Part shown: positions 11,207-22,616 of the stretch, piece by piece
How the letters are laid out: each line of letters begins with the position of its first letter
Position numbering within the stretch: position 1 is the first letter of the stretch
Source of the DNA: Hibiscus mutabilis
Lineage: Eukaryota > Streptophyta > Magnoliopsida > Malvales > Malvaceae
Direction of reading: 5' to 3'
Length of the DNA: 64,000 bases
NCBI GenBank assembly: GCA_019671005.1
Contig: CM033732.1
Location: 8,278,886-8,342,885 of the forward strand
Program-made: the position numbers and the translations under genes
Notes under the pieces: generated by a model
What the model was told of the DNA's origin: nothing
Seen by the model: the letters and a program-made list of their open reading frames with translations, nothing else
The model's database searches: none

Positions 11207-12444
11207 TGTTAGGATGAACAATCAATGCAAGATGACCAAGATGGGGTGAATTGGCAATTTAAAATTTTGGTGGAAGCAATTGGAAAAGTAAGAAAAATTG
11301 AGACACAAGATTTATAGTGATTCAACCTTCAGCAAGGTTTACATCCACTATCTTAGCTATCACACTAAGGATTTCTTAAATCCACTAGATTTGCTTTATG
11401 AGGCTAAAGGAGATAACCTTACAACTCCTTAAGACTTATACCCCAAAATCTTAAGAATTCTCACAAAGAGAAATACAAATAGTGCAAACTGAAAATCTCT
11501 CACTAGGTATATTGTTTGCACAATTCTAGTCTCACTCAAACCCCAAACACTTGAGTACAAAGATTATAATAAGAACTCTCAAGTGGGTTTACAAGAATTT
11601 GACAATTAAGGCTATAAGATGTTGGATGTGTTCTTAAATGCTTTTGACTTGATGAATAGTTGTTGAAGAAACTTTGAAGACTTAACTATGTACCCCTTCA
11701 TTGATTTCCAACCATTTGGGTAGCTGAGATCACAGTAATAGTTGTTGGGCTGCATTTTTCTCGCAATAAATGTTGTATGGTAACACTGGGTATCGGTACT
11801 TGAGGACTCGTATCGATACCTGTCATAACAAGAAATAGTCGTTGCAACAAAGGGGTATCGATACGCGGGAAGCCGATCGATGCGCAGAGTGTATTTTACA
11901 AAGGGTATCGGTACGGGTCATACCATATCGATACCAATTTTGCTCACTGGAATCACTGGAAGTTTTGCACAAAAACTCTTATTGATACGCCTATATGGGT
12001 ATCGGTACGTGCTAACTGATTTTCAAAGTTATGGTTCTAATAAACTGACAAGGCAACGGTCGAATAATAAATTCAAAGATTTGGAAAATCTTTAACACTC
12101 GTACCGGTACGCTGTAAGCCGTACCGATACTCAGAAGCAATTTGGTTTCTAGGTTTGAAGGGCATACCGATACGGCTACACGCGTATTGGTACCCTATAG
12201 CTATTATGAATTAAAATAGTTTTCCAGTAACTAAAACTCGTACCGATACGGCCTTAGGCATATCGGTACTCCTAGACTAATTTGGTTGTTTTGAGTACCA
12301 AACACTTAGAAAAACTTTGGGGTTTAAGGTTTTGACTTAGAAAATATTTTAAGTTCGAATCATTGTCAATTTGCGAGTCTTTATAAATTTATTTCATTTT
12401 ACAAAATTAGTCCTTTTATATCAAAATTAAATATAGGTTTATCA
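11207..12444 (-). mobile_element. Copia solo LTR with GTATCGGTACC-type palindromes
   Basis: Plus-strand start TGTTAGGATG (11207) and end GTTTATCA (12444), with a perfect 5-bp TSD AGGGT (11202-11206 and 12445-12449). The left end carries the phrases GGTGAATTGG and AACCTTACAACTCC, and it is organised like the LTRs of Copia elements 1 and 2, ending with a run before TATCAAAATTAAATA. Only one LTR is present, so it is a solo LTR. Positions 11788-12270 hold about thirteen short palindromes of the GTATCGGTAC/GTATCGATAC type. Confidence 0.82.
11788..12270. repeat. GGTATCGGTACC-type palindrome cluster in Copia solo LTR
   Basis: About thirteen copies of a 10-12 bp motif with consensus GTAYCGRTAC occur in 480 bases. 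Examples are GGTATCGGTAC near 11790, CGTATCGATACC near 11809, CGTACCGGTACG near 12099 and CGTACCGATACGG near 12239. The spacing is irregular, so this is a dispersed cluster rather than a tandem array. Confidence 0.8.
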
Positions 12445-12594
12445 AGGGTTAAATCTCGGTTTCTCAGTTTTACAATTTATTTTACCATATTAGAAGTCCA
12501 TCGGACTATAATCCTCGAATTATCAGTCCTTTGAACTCAAAACCAAGTTTTTGGTAGATTGCCCAGTGAGTATCAACACTGGCCCTTATGTACC

Positions 12595-15431
12595 TGTAGC
12601 GATGTCCCCTTTTTTGTTAAATCGCTAAAATAAAACGATGATTTTTGAAAGGTGTGTTTGAAAGGTGTTTGGATATAAAATATTTATTCCGTGGGGTTTA
12701 CAAAAAACCTTATAAAAATGGAGTCGCCACCTGCCACTTAGGTAGGCCGGACACCATAAAACCAGAGATTCAAATAGACAGGGTTCGGGAGTCGGTTACG
12801 GATGGGGAAGGATTAGCACCCCCACACCGCCCAAAATTGGTACTTTAATAATTACCGCTTTATTAATATTGGATTTTCCGTATTAGAGTGACGGTTATTT
12901 TAAAATTCGATCATAATTGCGAATATATTTTAAGGGTCCCGTTACCCGAGAATAAACGCCCAACCACTATCACTACGCTTGATACTGGCCCCGCTTACGT
13001 TCGGATAAAAGGACACCGCATTAACAATTTATAAATCATATGCAATCTCAGTGGCGAAAATATAAAATATAACAGATAACTTGAAGACAGTGAATATTCA
13101 CATAATAAAATACTAGTCTAATAAATGATATACTAGATTAAAACATGCATAATATATATTATTCTAAATGATAAATAAAAAAACTTTAACAAATTAGAAC
13201 AACAATACAGGAATAATTAAGTTATATGTAGACGAACAAATATTAAAAATATACATGCTATTAATAAAATATATTTTAACATATATGAACAATATATTAT
13301 ACGTGAAAGAAAACACATTAACACGTAACCTAAAAGCCAAGGAAACGTGCAATACGTACAAAAATACAAAACATACTTTTTACGAATTAACTAGAACATA
13401 ACATGCTTTAATACGAATAATCAGATAAAAAAACATGAATATCATACTTAACACATATATATGCAAACATAAAATACGAGTCATATACGAGGGACATGAA
13501 ATAAAATAATATCAACATATACGATTATAATACGAACAATAATATTTACAAAGAAAATAGGACTGAAATGAAAGAAAAACAAAAGTCAGTGGCAGAAATT
13601 AAAGAACAATAATATGTAATTTGGGGACGAAATTGCGAAACAAACAAAACCTAAAAGGACCAGAATTGTAATTAGACCAAGGGGCAGACCCAAAGTGAAA
13701 AATTCAAAAACGCGAGATGGTTAAGGGCGTAATTTTACCATTCAGAAACTGATTCTGTGTAATTTAGGGACTAAATTGTGACCTTTTGAAAAATCAGGGG
13801 GACTGGGACTGTGATTATACCATGCGGCAAGACAAAAATGAAAATATTGAAAACGCGGTGGGATTAAGTGTGTAATTTACCCATTTAGCAAAATAAAAAC
13901 AACTATAAAATCCCCCTTTTAAGGCCGAAATCAAATTTTTGGCCATTTGTTTCATTTTTCGCCGAATAGCTTAGGTTCATCTTTTTCTCTCTTTTTCTTA
14001 CAATACCCAGAATCCGGCGGCCGACCGCCGTATTCTCCGCCGCCGGCCGCCGCTAACCGGCGCCGGCGAGCCTCCAAAAGACACCAAAATGACCACTACT
14101 TCATCCTCAACATGAATCCGTGGTTGGATTCAGAGGATACCCCCTTTTTCACCCTAGATCTAGGAAATACGAACCAAAAATATTTTTTTTAGACCAAAAC
14201 AAAACCACAAGGGGTCTTCCCCTCCCTTTAGTTCACCAGATCTGGCTTGTAAAAGCCGAAAGGCTTGTCACAGAGGAAGGGAAGACCCACAAACGACTCG
14301 GTAAGACTACTCTCCTCTTTTATTTCTGTTTTTTTTGTTAATCTTTCGTATATGCATGTAAAGAAAACAGGTAAGAAAAAAGAGACAAAAATTTACCACT
14401 GGACTGCCTTTTGATTATCTTCGATGTTTACAACTTTCAGGTTTTTTTTGTATTACAAGATCTCTGTTTTTTGTGTTACTACCCTTGTTCTCTTTTTTTT
14501 CGCTAATCTTTTTTTTGCTAGCCTCTAATCCCGTTACAAAAGCCCCGTTTCATATATATTACTGCCTCTGTTTTTTGGTTGCAAGTTGCATCTTCTTTTT
14601 TTCAAGTCTGAACTGACATCTTGCTTGTTGTCTTTGGCATAATCTGAACGCGGGGACTGAATATCGGCGCAGTGGCGGTGTGGTCGTTCGCCAATGCCAG
14701 AGCGACGTTTTCGGCCGTTAGATCTGATCTGATCTAACGGTCGAGATGGCTTGAAGAACGATCGGCCTGGATGAAGCCTCGATCTGATGAGACGGCTTGA
14801 GATTTTGCCACGTGGAGCTCCGCAGTCGAGGAGTCAGAACGCGTGGATCTTACGCGCGCGTGGGATATTAAAGCGTCCGCGCGTGGACCACACGCGCGCG
14901 TGGCACTCGAACGGTCCATACGTGTGGAGCACGCGCCTGGCAGATATTTTTGACTTCCATTGCATTGTGGCCGTTGGATCAGATCTTGATCCAACGGCCC
15001 ACAGTTACCTGCACATTGTAATTAAATGGGATTCAGATTTGGGCCAAACGGGCCTTGTAATTGGATTTGTAATTGGACTGTAATTTTTTATTTGGGTTTA
15101 ATATATTTAATTTTTTCATTTTGTCAGCCCAATAATAATAATAGTATAATTATAACAACAATACATATACATACGAAAATATATACTTATATTATACGAT
15201 CATTAATTAATATAATATTCTAGTATACGTACGTATAATCATACATATAATTAACATAACATCTAAATATTAATCAAATACGCTCATACTCTAGATACAT
15301 ACGCGACATACATACACCCCTAATACGTATACATAGCTTATACATGCACACACCACCTTATATTAGTAACATTCATATAATAAATATACATGCAATATTA
15401 ATATATTTACGAGTAAAAATGAGTGATTACA
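12595..15431 (-). repeat. Ogre 3' LTR
   Basis: 2837 bp, colinear with 28179-31008. It includes a GC-rich part with repeated ACGCGCGCGTGG-like strings (14840-14910) and two strong inverted repeats (14714-14741 and 14969-14999) with arms CCGTTAGATC/GATCTAACGG and CCGTTGGATC/GATCCAACGG. Confidence 0.9.
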
Positions 15432-15444
15432 GTTGCCCCTCTTT
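15432..15444 (-). other. Ogre polypurine tract
   Basis: The minus strand reads AAAGAGGGGCAAC immediately before the 3' LTR start TGTAATCAC. A purine-rich stretch at this place primes plus-strand DNA synthesis. Confidence 0.65.
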
Positions 15445-15479
15445 GCTTGTTCTCATGGAATGGGAAACAAAGCAAATAT

Positions 15480-16170
15480 TCATAAGCACTCATTTTTATC
15501 AGACTTCCCTGTTTGTAGCCTTGGAAAAACGAATTTTTTTGGACATTTCCGCTCTTCCTTGACTGAATCTTCAGGCTCGTAAGTTCTTCCTATATAGAGC
15601 TTCGTCACCTTCCGATCTTGGAGCTATAGGCTCTTTCGACATAGAACCTTTCGCTCTCATTTTTATCAGACTTCCTTGTTTGTAGCTTTGGAAAAACGAA
15701 TTCTTTTGGACATCTCCGCTCTTCCTTGGCTGAATCTTCAGGCTCGTAAGTTCTTCCTATATAGAGCTTCGTCACCTTCCGATCTTGGAGCTACAGCTCT
15801 TTTCGACATAGAACCCTTCGCTCTCATTTTTTTCAGACTTCCCTGTTTGTAGCTTTGGAAGAACGAATTCTTTTGGACATCTCCGCTCTTCCTTGGCTGA
15901 ATCTTCAGGCTCGTAAGTTCTTCCTATATAGAGCTTCGTCACCTTCTGATCTTGGAGCTACAGGCTCTTTCGACATAGAACCTTTCGCTCTCATTTTTTT
16001 CAGACTTCCCTGTTTGTAGCTTTGGAAGAACGAATTCTTTTGGACATCTCCGCTCTTCCTTGGCTGAATCTTCAGGCTCGTAAGTTCTTCCTATATAGAG
16101 CTTCGTCACCTTTCGATCTTGGAGCTACAGGCTCTTTCGACATAGAACCCTTCGCTCTGACATCCCGAAT
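15480..16170. repeat. 167-bp tandem repeat in Ogre 3' UTR, about four copies
   Basis: The landmark GGACATYTCCGCTCTTCC recurs at 15541, 15708, 15875 and 16042, exactly 167 bases apart. Each unit also has a CCTATATAGAGC core. Copies are nearly identical, so amplification is recent. Ogre/Tat 3' UTRs are known sources of such arrays and of satellite DNA. Confidence 0.9.
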
Positions 16171-16199
16171 TATGAGTCATTTCTTTCACTTTGAGACAA

Positions 16200-16865
16200 T
16201 AAAGCTTGGAGTCCTTCATATATAGAACTCTTTGCTTTCAACGCTGGTTTCTCCTATATAAAACCTTTCGCGCCACTGATGGATTTTTCTGACTGGGAGT
16301 TCCTCCTATATAGAACTGCTAGTCTTCAAATCCTGGAGCCGTCAGTCATTCCTATATAGAACTTTTGGCGTCTGAAGTCTCAGAGCTGCAGGTTCTTCCT
16401 ATATAGAACCTTTCACTCTAAGACAATGAAGTTCGGAGCCTTTCCTATATAAGACTCTTCGCTTTCGACACACAACAGTTTCCTATATAACCCCGCGTGT
16501 CATAGGTGAATTGCTTTGACCGGGAGTTCTTCCTATATAGAATCATGAGTCTTCACCTTGGAGCCATCAGTCCCTCCTATATAGAACTTTTTATGTCTGG
16601 AATCTCGTAGCTACAGTTTCTTCCTATATAGAACCTTTTACTCTAAGACAATAAAGCTCGGAACCCTTCCTATATAGAACTCTTCGCTTTCGACACAACA
16701 GGATTTCCTATATAATCTTGCGTATCATGGGTGAATTGCTTTGACTGGGAGTCCTTCCTATATAGAATCATGAGTCTTCACCCCGAGTGTCGGTCCTTCC
16801 TATATAGAACTTTCAGCTTCAAAACCTCGTAAAGAAGGATTCTTCCTATATAGAACCTCTCTCTA
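16200..16865. repeat. About 226-bp higher-order tandem repeat built on CCTATATAGAAC
   Basis: Fifteen or so copies of the near-palindrome TTCCTATATAGAAC occur every 35-60 bases. They form a higher-order unit of five sub-repeats that starts at 16297, 16524 and 16749 (periods of 227 and 225; the third copy is partial). The core is shared with the adjacent 167-bp array, suggesting both grew from one seed. An isolated copy (TCCTATATAAGA) lies at about 18956, between the integrase and RNase H frames. Confidence 0.85.
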
Positions 16866-17835
16866 GAGCTTGAAAACATGTGTCTTTTGTATGTAAAACA
16901 TTGTTTTCTCATTTGGGATTCACACCGTGACGGTCTTCGATGTCTCTTTGGATCTGCAGATACCTGTCTGAGACGAAAACAAAATGCTATGACAAATGAA
17001 TGAATTGACATGCTTCTAATCCTAGTGATGCCTGACTATTCATGATGCATGAGATTCAATATCTTGGTGGGCTTGTTCTGGTCCTTATTTGATCTTGATG
17101 TTCGCTTTATCCTTTCTTACGAGCATCGATACCCCGCTTCACTGCCAAGTTCAACCATCTCGACCTTTCTCTTTTTTCAATTCCGACTTGGAATTCTAAA
17201 GCGCCCTTTCGAGTTTTCAATTTAGAGATTTTTTTTTGAGAGGGGTGCCTTTTGGTTTTCACCCAGGAGATTTCTTTTGTTATCTCGTATGCCTTTCTTG
17301 AATAGATAGGACACGTGCCATTGGTCATCCTACCTAGTTGTTTAAAGCTTCTCACCTTCCCTAGCCATTATGTAGCGAACTGGAGGACAGAGTTAACATC
17401 GTTTTCTTTGATCACCTGCATTTTCAAGGTTAAATCATAGTAATGCTCCGAAATCTCTTGTTTCATTATAAGCCTATGTTATCTTATTTGACTAAAATTG
17501 ACAAGGAGGCCAGGAATGGATGCTTAAAAACATGGCTTTATTACGATTAAGGGCTTCGAGATATCTTGAAAAGAAAGGTATGATATACATGAGTTAAGTA
17601 TGAAAATACAAGATCCCTCATTATCTTCGATATGAATGATACATGACCCTGTCAACCGGTGTAGAATTTTTTGCCTGAAGCCTTCTCTTCACAATGTTCA
17701 TGAAGATGCCCTTCTCTTCAGATATTCAACTTTTCAACTTACCCGAGCCGTCCTTTGCGGGTTTTCAACTCGAGTTCTTCCTTTGCTTCAAGACGCCCGG
17801 TTTCGGGTTTTCGTCCTGAGCTCTCTAATTTTTTT
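16866..17835 (-). other. Unique part of the Ogre 3' UTR
   Basis: About 1 kb between the integrase stop and the repeat arrays. Short minus-strand frames (17355-17107, 17011-16778) have no recognisable domain. I see no further gene here. Confidence 0.5.
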
Positions 17836-18936
17836 TTAGAGATGATATTTCTTGACGACATCAGAATTTACTGGATTTTTCAGCTCGTCCCCGTCCATTT
17901 CTGTTAGGATCAGGGCTCCTCCTGAGAAGGCCTTTTTTATGACGTACGGTCCTTCCCAGTTGGGCGTCCATTTTCCTCGAGAATCTTTCTGGATAGGGAG
18001 GATTCTCTTGAGTACCAGATCCCCTTCTTTGAGTTCTCTTGGGCGCACCTTTTTGTTGTAAGCCTGTACCATCCGCTTTTGGTACATCTGACCATGACAA
18101 ATAGCCTTTAGTCTTTTTTCGTCAATGAGATTTAGCTGGTCGAATCTGGCCTGCACCCATTCAGCTTCTTCCAGTTTTACTTCATTTAAGACCCGGAGGG
18201 ACGGAATCTCTACCTCAATTGGGAGTACTGCCTCGGTACCATACACCAAGGAGTAGGGCGTTGCCCCCGTTGATGTGCGAATGGACGTCCTATAGGCGAA
18301 AAGGGCAAAAGGCAACTTCTCATGCCAATCCCTGTAGGTATCCGTAGTTTTCGCTATGATCTTCTTTATGTTCTTGTTTGCTGCTTCCACTGCTCCATTC
18401 ATTTTAGGACGATAGACTGTGGAATTATGGTGTGTTATCTTGAATTGAGTGCACACGTCTTTCATCATTTTGTTGTTTAGATTAGAAGCGTTGTCGGTGA
18501 TGATCCTCTCTGGCAATCCGTATCGACAAATAATTTCTTTCTTTAAAAACTTACAAACTGTAGTCCTGGTGATATTGGCGTAAGACGCTGCCTCTACCCA
18601 TTTAGTGAAGTAGTCTATGGCGACCAAAATGAAACGGTGCCCATTGGAGGCTTTCGGATGGATTTGCCCGATGACGTCCATGCCCCAAGCTGCGAAAGGC
18701 CACGGAGAATTCATGGTGTGTAAAGGCGATGGGGGTGCATGAATCTTGTCAGCGTAATTTTGGCATTTGTGACATTTTCTGGCGTAATCGATGCAATCTC
18801 CCTCCATGGTCAGCCAGAAATAACCGTATCTCATAATTTTCCGGGCTATAGACAGCCCGTTGGCGTGCGTTCCACAGATCCCGTCATGTACTTCAGCTAA
18901 GATTTCCTTCGCCTCCCGGGCATCCACACATCTCAA
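17836..18936 (-). CDS. Ogre integrase domain, frame intact
   Basis: A 366-codon open frame at the end of pol. It has the zinc-binding HHCC module (H17, H24, C55, C58, with KCHKC) and then the catalytic core. The three acidic residues are D87 in GMDVIG, D148 in ITDNAS and E184 in GAVEAANK, with 35 residues between the last two, the canonical DX35E. The C-terminal GPYVIKK block is the usual integrase tail. The enzyme joins element cDNA to the chromosome, giving the 5-bp TSD seen here. No chromodomain follows, consistent with Tat. It is the best-preserved part of this element and abuts the RNase H frame (18933-19754) with a 4-base overlap and a frameshift, so it would normally be part of one polyprotein. 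Confidence 0.88.
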   Translation of the reverse strand: MRCVDAREAKEILAEVHDGICGTHANGLSIARKIMRYGYFWLTMEGDCIDYARKCHKCQNYADKIHAPPSPLHTMNSPWPFAAWGMDVIGQIHPKASNGHRFILVAIDYFTKWVEAASYANITRTTVCKFLKKEIICRYGLPERIITDNASNLNNKMMKDVCTQFKITHHNSTVYRPKMNGAVEAANKNIKKIIAKTTDTYRDWHEKLPFALFAYRTSIRTSTGATPYSLVYGTEAVLPIEVEIPSLRVLNEVKLEEAEWVQARFDQLNLIDEKRLKAICHGQMYQKRMVQAYNKKVRPRELKEGDLVLKRILPIQKDSRGKWTPNWEGPYVIKKAFSGGALILTEMDGDELKNPVNSDVVKKYHL

Positions 18937-19754
18937 AATGTTTGATCATGACTTCTCCTATATAAGATTTCCCCATCTAGGATATATTTTGTTGCCATTT
19001 TTTTGAGCGCTTTTCTGTCATTGTCGTTTGCCCCTTCTGGATACTTTTGAAGCTTGACATATTGCAGGATGTCATAGTACCATGGATTTCCGTCAATCTC
19101 TTCCTGTATATTACAACAATGAGCAGGTTTTTCAAACGTCTGCATCTCAATGGGCTTCATTTCTGCCCCGGTGTTTGTTTTAAACATGGACGCCAAGGTT
19201 GCCAATGCATCTGCCATCTGATTTTCTTCTCGGGGTAGGTAATTGAAGCTGACCTTTTCGAACTCTTTGACGAGCTCTTGGATCCATTCGTGATATTTGA
19301 CCAACTTCGGGTCTCTGGTTTCCCACTCCCCGCGCAATTGGTAAATGACTAGGGACGAATCTCCGAACACTCGAAGTTTCTTAACTTTTCTTTCGATGGC
19401 TGAGTTTAGTCCCATGATGCAAGCTTCGTATTCAGCTATATTGTTTGTGCAGAAGAATTCCAATCTGCTGGTGAAAGGATAATAGACGTCCTCAGGTGAA
19501 ATTAGTACTGCCCCTATCCCATGTCCGAGGGCATTGGAGGCTCCATCGAAGTAAAGTTTCCATGACATATCATCTGAAATCTCTTCTTCGGTTGTGATGC
19601 ACATTAAGTCTTCGTCTGAGAAACTAAAGTTCAATGCCTCATAGTCATCCGAAGCACGACTAGCTAGGAAATCTGCTACGGCACTCCCCTTTACAGCTTT
19701 CTGATTAAAATATACTATGTCGAATTCGGATAAAAGCATCTGCCATCGGGCCAT
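18933..19754 (-). CDS. Ogre second (archaeal-type) RNase H with connection domain
   Basis: 273 codons. The start ARWQMLLSEFDIVYFNQKAV is the end of the first RNase H, followed by a linker and a complete second RNase H. Its catalytic acids are visible: D70 in YFDGAS, E110 in AEYEA, D132 in GDSSLV and D182 in MADALA. A dual RNase H is a known marker of the Tat lineage, where the first domain has degenerated and the acquired one is thought to remove the RNA strand during cDNA synthesis. The frame is intact here. The first RNase H upstream (19755-20110) is broken by frameshifts. Confidence 0.85.
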   Translation of the reverse strand: MARWQMLLSEFDIVYFNQKAVKGSAVADFLASRASDDYEALNFSFSDEDLMCITTEEEISDDMSWKLYFDGASNALGHGIGAVLISPEDVYYPFTSRLEFFCTNNIAEYEACIMGLNSAIERKVKKLRVFGDSSLVIYQLRGEWETRDPKLVKYHEWIQELVKEFEKVSFNYLPREENQMADALATLASMFKTNTGAEMKPIEMQTFEKPAHCCNIQEEIDGNPWYYDILQYVKLQKYPEGANDNDRKALKKMATKYILDGEILYRRSHDQTF

Positions 19755-20840
19755 CCTTCCCGTTAAGCGCCGGGCGCTCCATTAAGAACTTTAATGGGTC
19801 TAGCTTGGATATTAACCAGGTAGTATGGTATAACATGTACTTGTCGAGCCGCTTGGTAGCCCAAACTAGAGCACAACACATAACTTCGATTTGGCGGTAC
19901 CGTGTTTCGCAATCATTGAATTTCTGCTCGGGTAATAGATGGCTTGCTCCTTTTTTCTTGACTCATCATGTTGCCCAAGACACATCCCATTGAATTCTCA
20001 AGACCGTTAAGTAGAGAATTAGTGGTCGACCAGGTATTGGTGCGACTAAAATTGGAGCATTTGTCGTGTACCTTTTGATCCTTTCTAGGGCTTTTTGACA
20101 TTCTTCATCCCATACGCCAGATTATTTTTTCTAAGAAGTCCAAGACCGGGTCGCATTGATTGGTTAATTGGGAAATGAAACGAGAGATATAATTCAGCCT
20201 CCCGAGAAACCGCGGACTTCCTTCCTGCGTGCGGGGTGGTGAAAGGTCTGGATGGTTTTCACTTTATCCGGGTCGATCTCAATCCCTCTTCTGCTTACTA
20301 CGAACCCCAAGAGTTTTCCAGAAGTAACGGCGAAGGTACACTTGGCAGGATTGAGCCTTAGTTGGTACTTCCGTAGTCTTTGGAATAGTTTTCTCAAGTT
20401 TCGTAGGTGTTCTTCCTCCTGCTCGAGACTTGGCAATCATATCGCCCACGTATACTTCTATTTCTTTGTGCATCATGTCATGGAAAAGAGTCACCATTGC
20501 TCTTTGGTATGTTGCCCATGCGTTCTTTAACCCAAACGGCATCACTTGATAACAAAAAGTGCCCCACATGGTTATGAATGTGGTTTTCTCCATGTCGCTA
20601 GGATCCATCTTTATCCGGTTGTACCTCGAGAAGCCGTCCCATGAAGGAAAACCATGAATGTCTGCGGTGTTGTCAACCAAATGTGTCAATATGTGGCAAA
20701 GGGAAGTTGTCTTTAGGGCTAGCTCGGTTCGATCCCTATAATCTACACACATACGAACTTTCCCGTCTTTTCTTTGGTACTGGTACAATGTTTGCAACCC
20801 ATTCAGGTATTTGGCTACCTCCAAGAATCCAAAGATCAAA
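19755..20840 (-). pseudogene. Ogre reverse transcriptase and first RNase H, frameshifted
   Basis: Minus-strand frame 20839-20279 covers fingers and palm (GKVRMCVDYRD, then DGFSRYNRIKMDP, then MPFGLKNAWATYQRAM). The frame 20436-20194 covers the thumb (LRLNPAKCTFAVTSGKLLGF). The catalytic box reads YVGD where active enzymes have YVDD, so one metal-binding aspartate is lost. Frame changes near 20430, 20190 and 20100 break the rest, and the first RNase H survives only as pieces. This element therefore cannot reverse-transcribe by itself. Confidence 0.85.
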
Positions 20841-21280
20841 TTGCTTTTTCACTTCTTCCCGATTTTTAACAACATATCCGGCTTCATTCTCCGGTTTTTT
20901 CTTGTCTTGGTTTGCACTCCGATTTTGTTGGCAATTTGTGCACCACTATGTCGGTGTTCAATCCCGCATATCTTGATAAGTCCAGCGAAGACATCCTTGA
21001 ATTCTCAAGTAGGGCTATCGGTTTCATGCTTGGTTTTTGAGGAAATAGCCGTTCCTATTTTTATTTCTTTTCTCGCTTCTTCATCCCCAAGTTGACAATT
21101 TACTTTCTTCTTGGTGGGGCATAATCGCCTTTCTTCGTCGCCCACCATTCTCTTTAACTCTTCCGGGACCTCAATTTCTATTTCATCATATCCTCCCTCA
21201 ATTTCCTCTCGAGACCTCGGGGCATTCAAATTTACTCCAGATCGGATCCGGTATCATTCATATCGTCAATCATGAGCGAC
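20840..21280 (-). pseudogene. Ogre pol N-terminal acidic region, downstream of the intron
   Basis: After a splice acceptor at 21281 the minus strand encodes SLMIDDMNDTGSDLE, then after a stop an acidic stretch with EEIEGGYDEIEIEVPEELKR and EEARKEIKIGT. This is the leader expected before the RT in Tat elements. Stops and a frame change show decay. No catalytic domain lies here. Confidence 0.6.
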
Positions 21281-21643
21281 CTGCATTAAATGAGAATGAA
21301 TTGTATTGGGAAAGAGACGGCTTTACATGAAGGGAATGAATATGAAGAATGCATGAATGGAATAAATGAGACTTTGGTCATTTTTAAGAAAGTGGGGATA
21401 TTTTCATTTCAATCAAAAAGTTAACATAGGTGCCCCATACAAGAGATCCCCATTGTCTATGGGCAAAAACAAAAGGTTGATTCGGAGCATTACTCGATCT
21501 ATTCCTAAAAACTACAGGTAGATCAATGCAGCTCCAGGTTATCAAGTGTTTCCCGGGATGGCAAGGGCGGATGTTGGTCAACATTTTGCTACCTCGGTCC
21601 TTTTCAAATATCATATTGATGTACATCCCTTCAAATGATTTAC
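21281..21643 (-). other. Putative Ogre intron between protease and RT
   Basis: On the minus strand the donor is ACTCAA|GTAAATC (21643 inward) and the acceptor is TTTAATGCAG|GTCGCTC (exon resumes at 21280). This gives a 363-bp intron with stops in all frames. It lies between the conserved FPSLKATFISGG block and the acidic leader of pol, exactly where Ogre elements are known to carry a spliced intron. The splice sites are predicted by eye. Confidence 0.6.
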
Positions 21644-22616
21644 TTGAGTATTTCCTCCTGGTTAAGTTCATCATTTTTCTTCATTGCCTCTCCAATATCT
21701 TGACCTTTGCTTTGGTAGAACCCTCCGGAGATGAAAGTGGCTTTCAAACTAGGAAAGGACATCGACCTCCACGGAATGTCTTCTCCTTTAGATCCGGCTT
21801 TTCTTTGCTCCTCCTTCCTCTTATACTCCTCTTTCTTCATTGGACACTTGGTTGATAACCCACCAAACGATCCTTCTTGGTTATCATATTCTTGGGTCTC
21901 AGGTTTCCTTGTAATTTCTTTCCCAGCCCTTTTCCTATTTTGGCTCCTCGGCCCATAGTTTCTGCGACGGTCATCTTAGTACAATTAGATAACCTGGGGT
22001 AAGGGATCCGGCTTCCCTCTGAAACGAATGTGGCATTTACTAGTTCTAATGCTCGGAACGAGCATTCTGCAGCATCTTCATCATTTTGAATGTAGGGGGT
22101 GTCTGATGTCACGGAAGCAACAAATTCATGCTCTGCTTCTACGGTGACCAATTTGCCTTCAACTACAAATTTTAATTTCGATGCAATGATGATGGGACAA
22201 CTCTGCGAGTGGATCCACGATCTTCCCAATAAGCAGGTGTAAGATGGTTTTATGTCCATCACCACAAAATCGATCACATATTCGGTTGGTCCGATCAATA
22301 GGGGCACCTCAATTTTCCCCATTGTTCCTTTTTGCGTACCATCAAAAGCTCTTACCGAGTTGTAGCAAGGCTTTAGGTGCGAACCATCTATTGGCAATTT
22401 TTGCAGGGTTACCATAGGCAAGACATTCAATGCTGATCCATTGTCGATCAGTACGCCTGGTAATACATACCCTTTGCAGTGGGTAGTGATGTTAAGGGCT
22501 TTGGTAGACCCCATTCCTCCCTCCGGGATCTCATCATCACTGAATGTGATATGATTATAGGCGGTAATATGCCCTACTATCATGTCCAGTTTGTTACTGA
22601 AATGTCCTGGGCACAA
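21644..22616 (-). CDS. Ogre protease with G-patch
   Basis: Frame 22616-21837 carries a retropepsin-like fold. The active-site strand is VLIDNGSALNVLP (D-N-G in place of the usual D-T/S-G, common in Tat elements) and the second glycine block is YTCLLGRSWIH. A C-terminal glycine-rich block (MGRGAKIGKGLGKKL) is a G-patch, known from Tat/Ogre and from other retroviral proteases, where it binds nucleic acid. A frame change near 21837 leads into 21840-21640 with SFPSLKATFISGGFYQSK, after which the intron begins. The protease would cut the gag-pol polyprotein. Confidence 0.75.

Noticed and set aside
15480..16865. Regular repeats resembling a CRISPR array
   Set aside because: Units are contiguous tandem repeats in an Ogre 3' UTR of a plant genome; there are no unique spacers and no cas genes.
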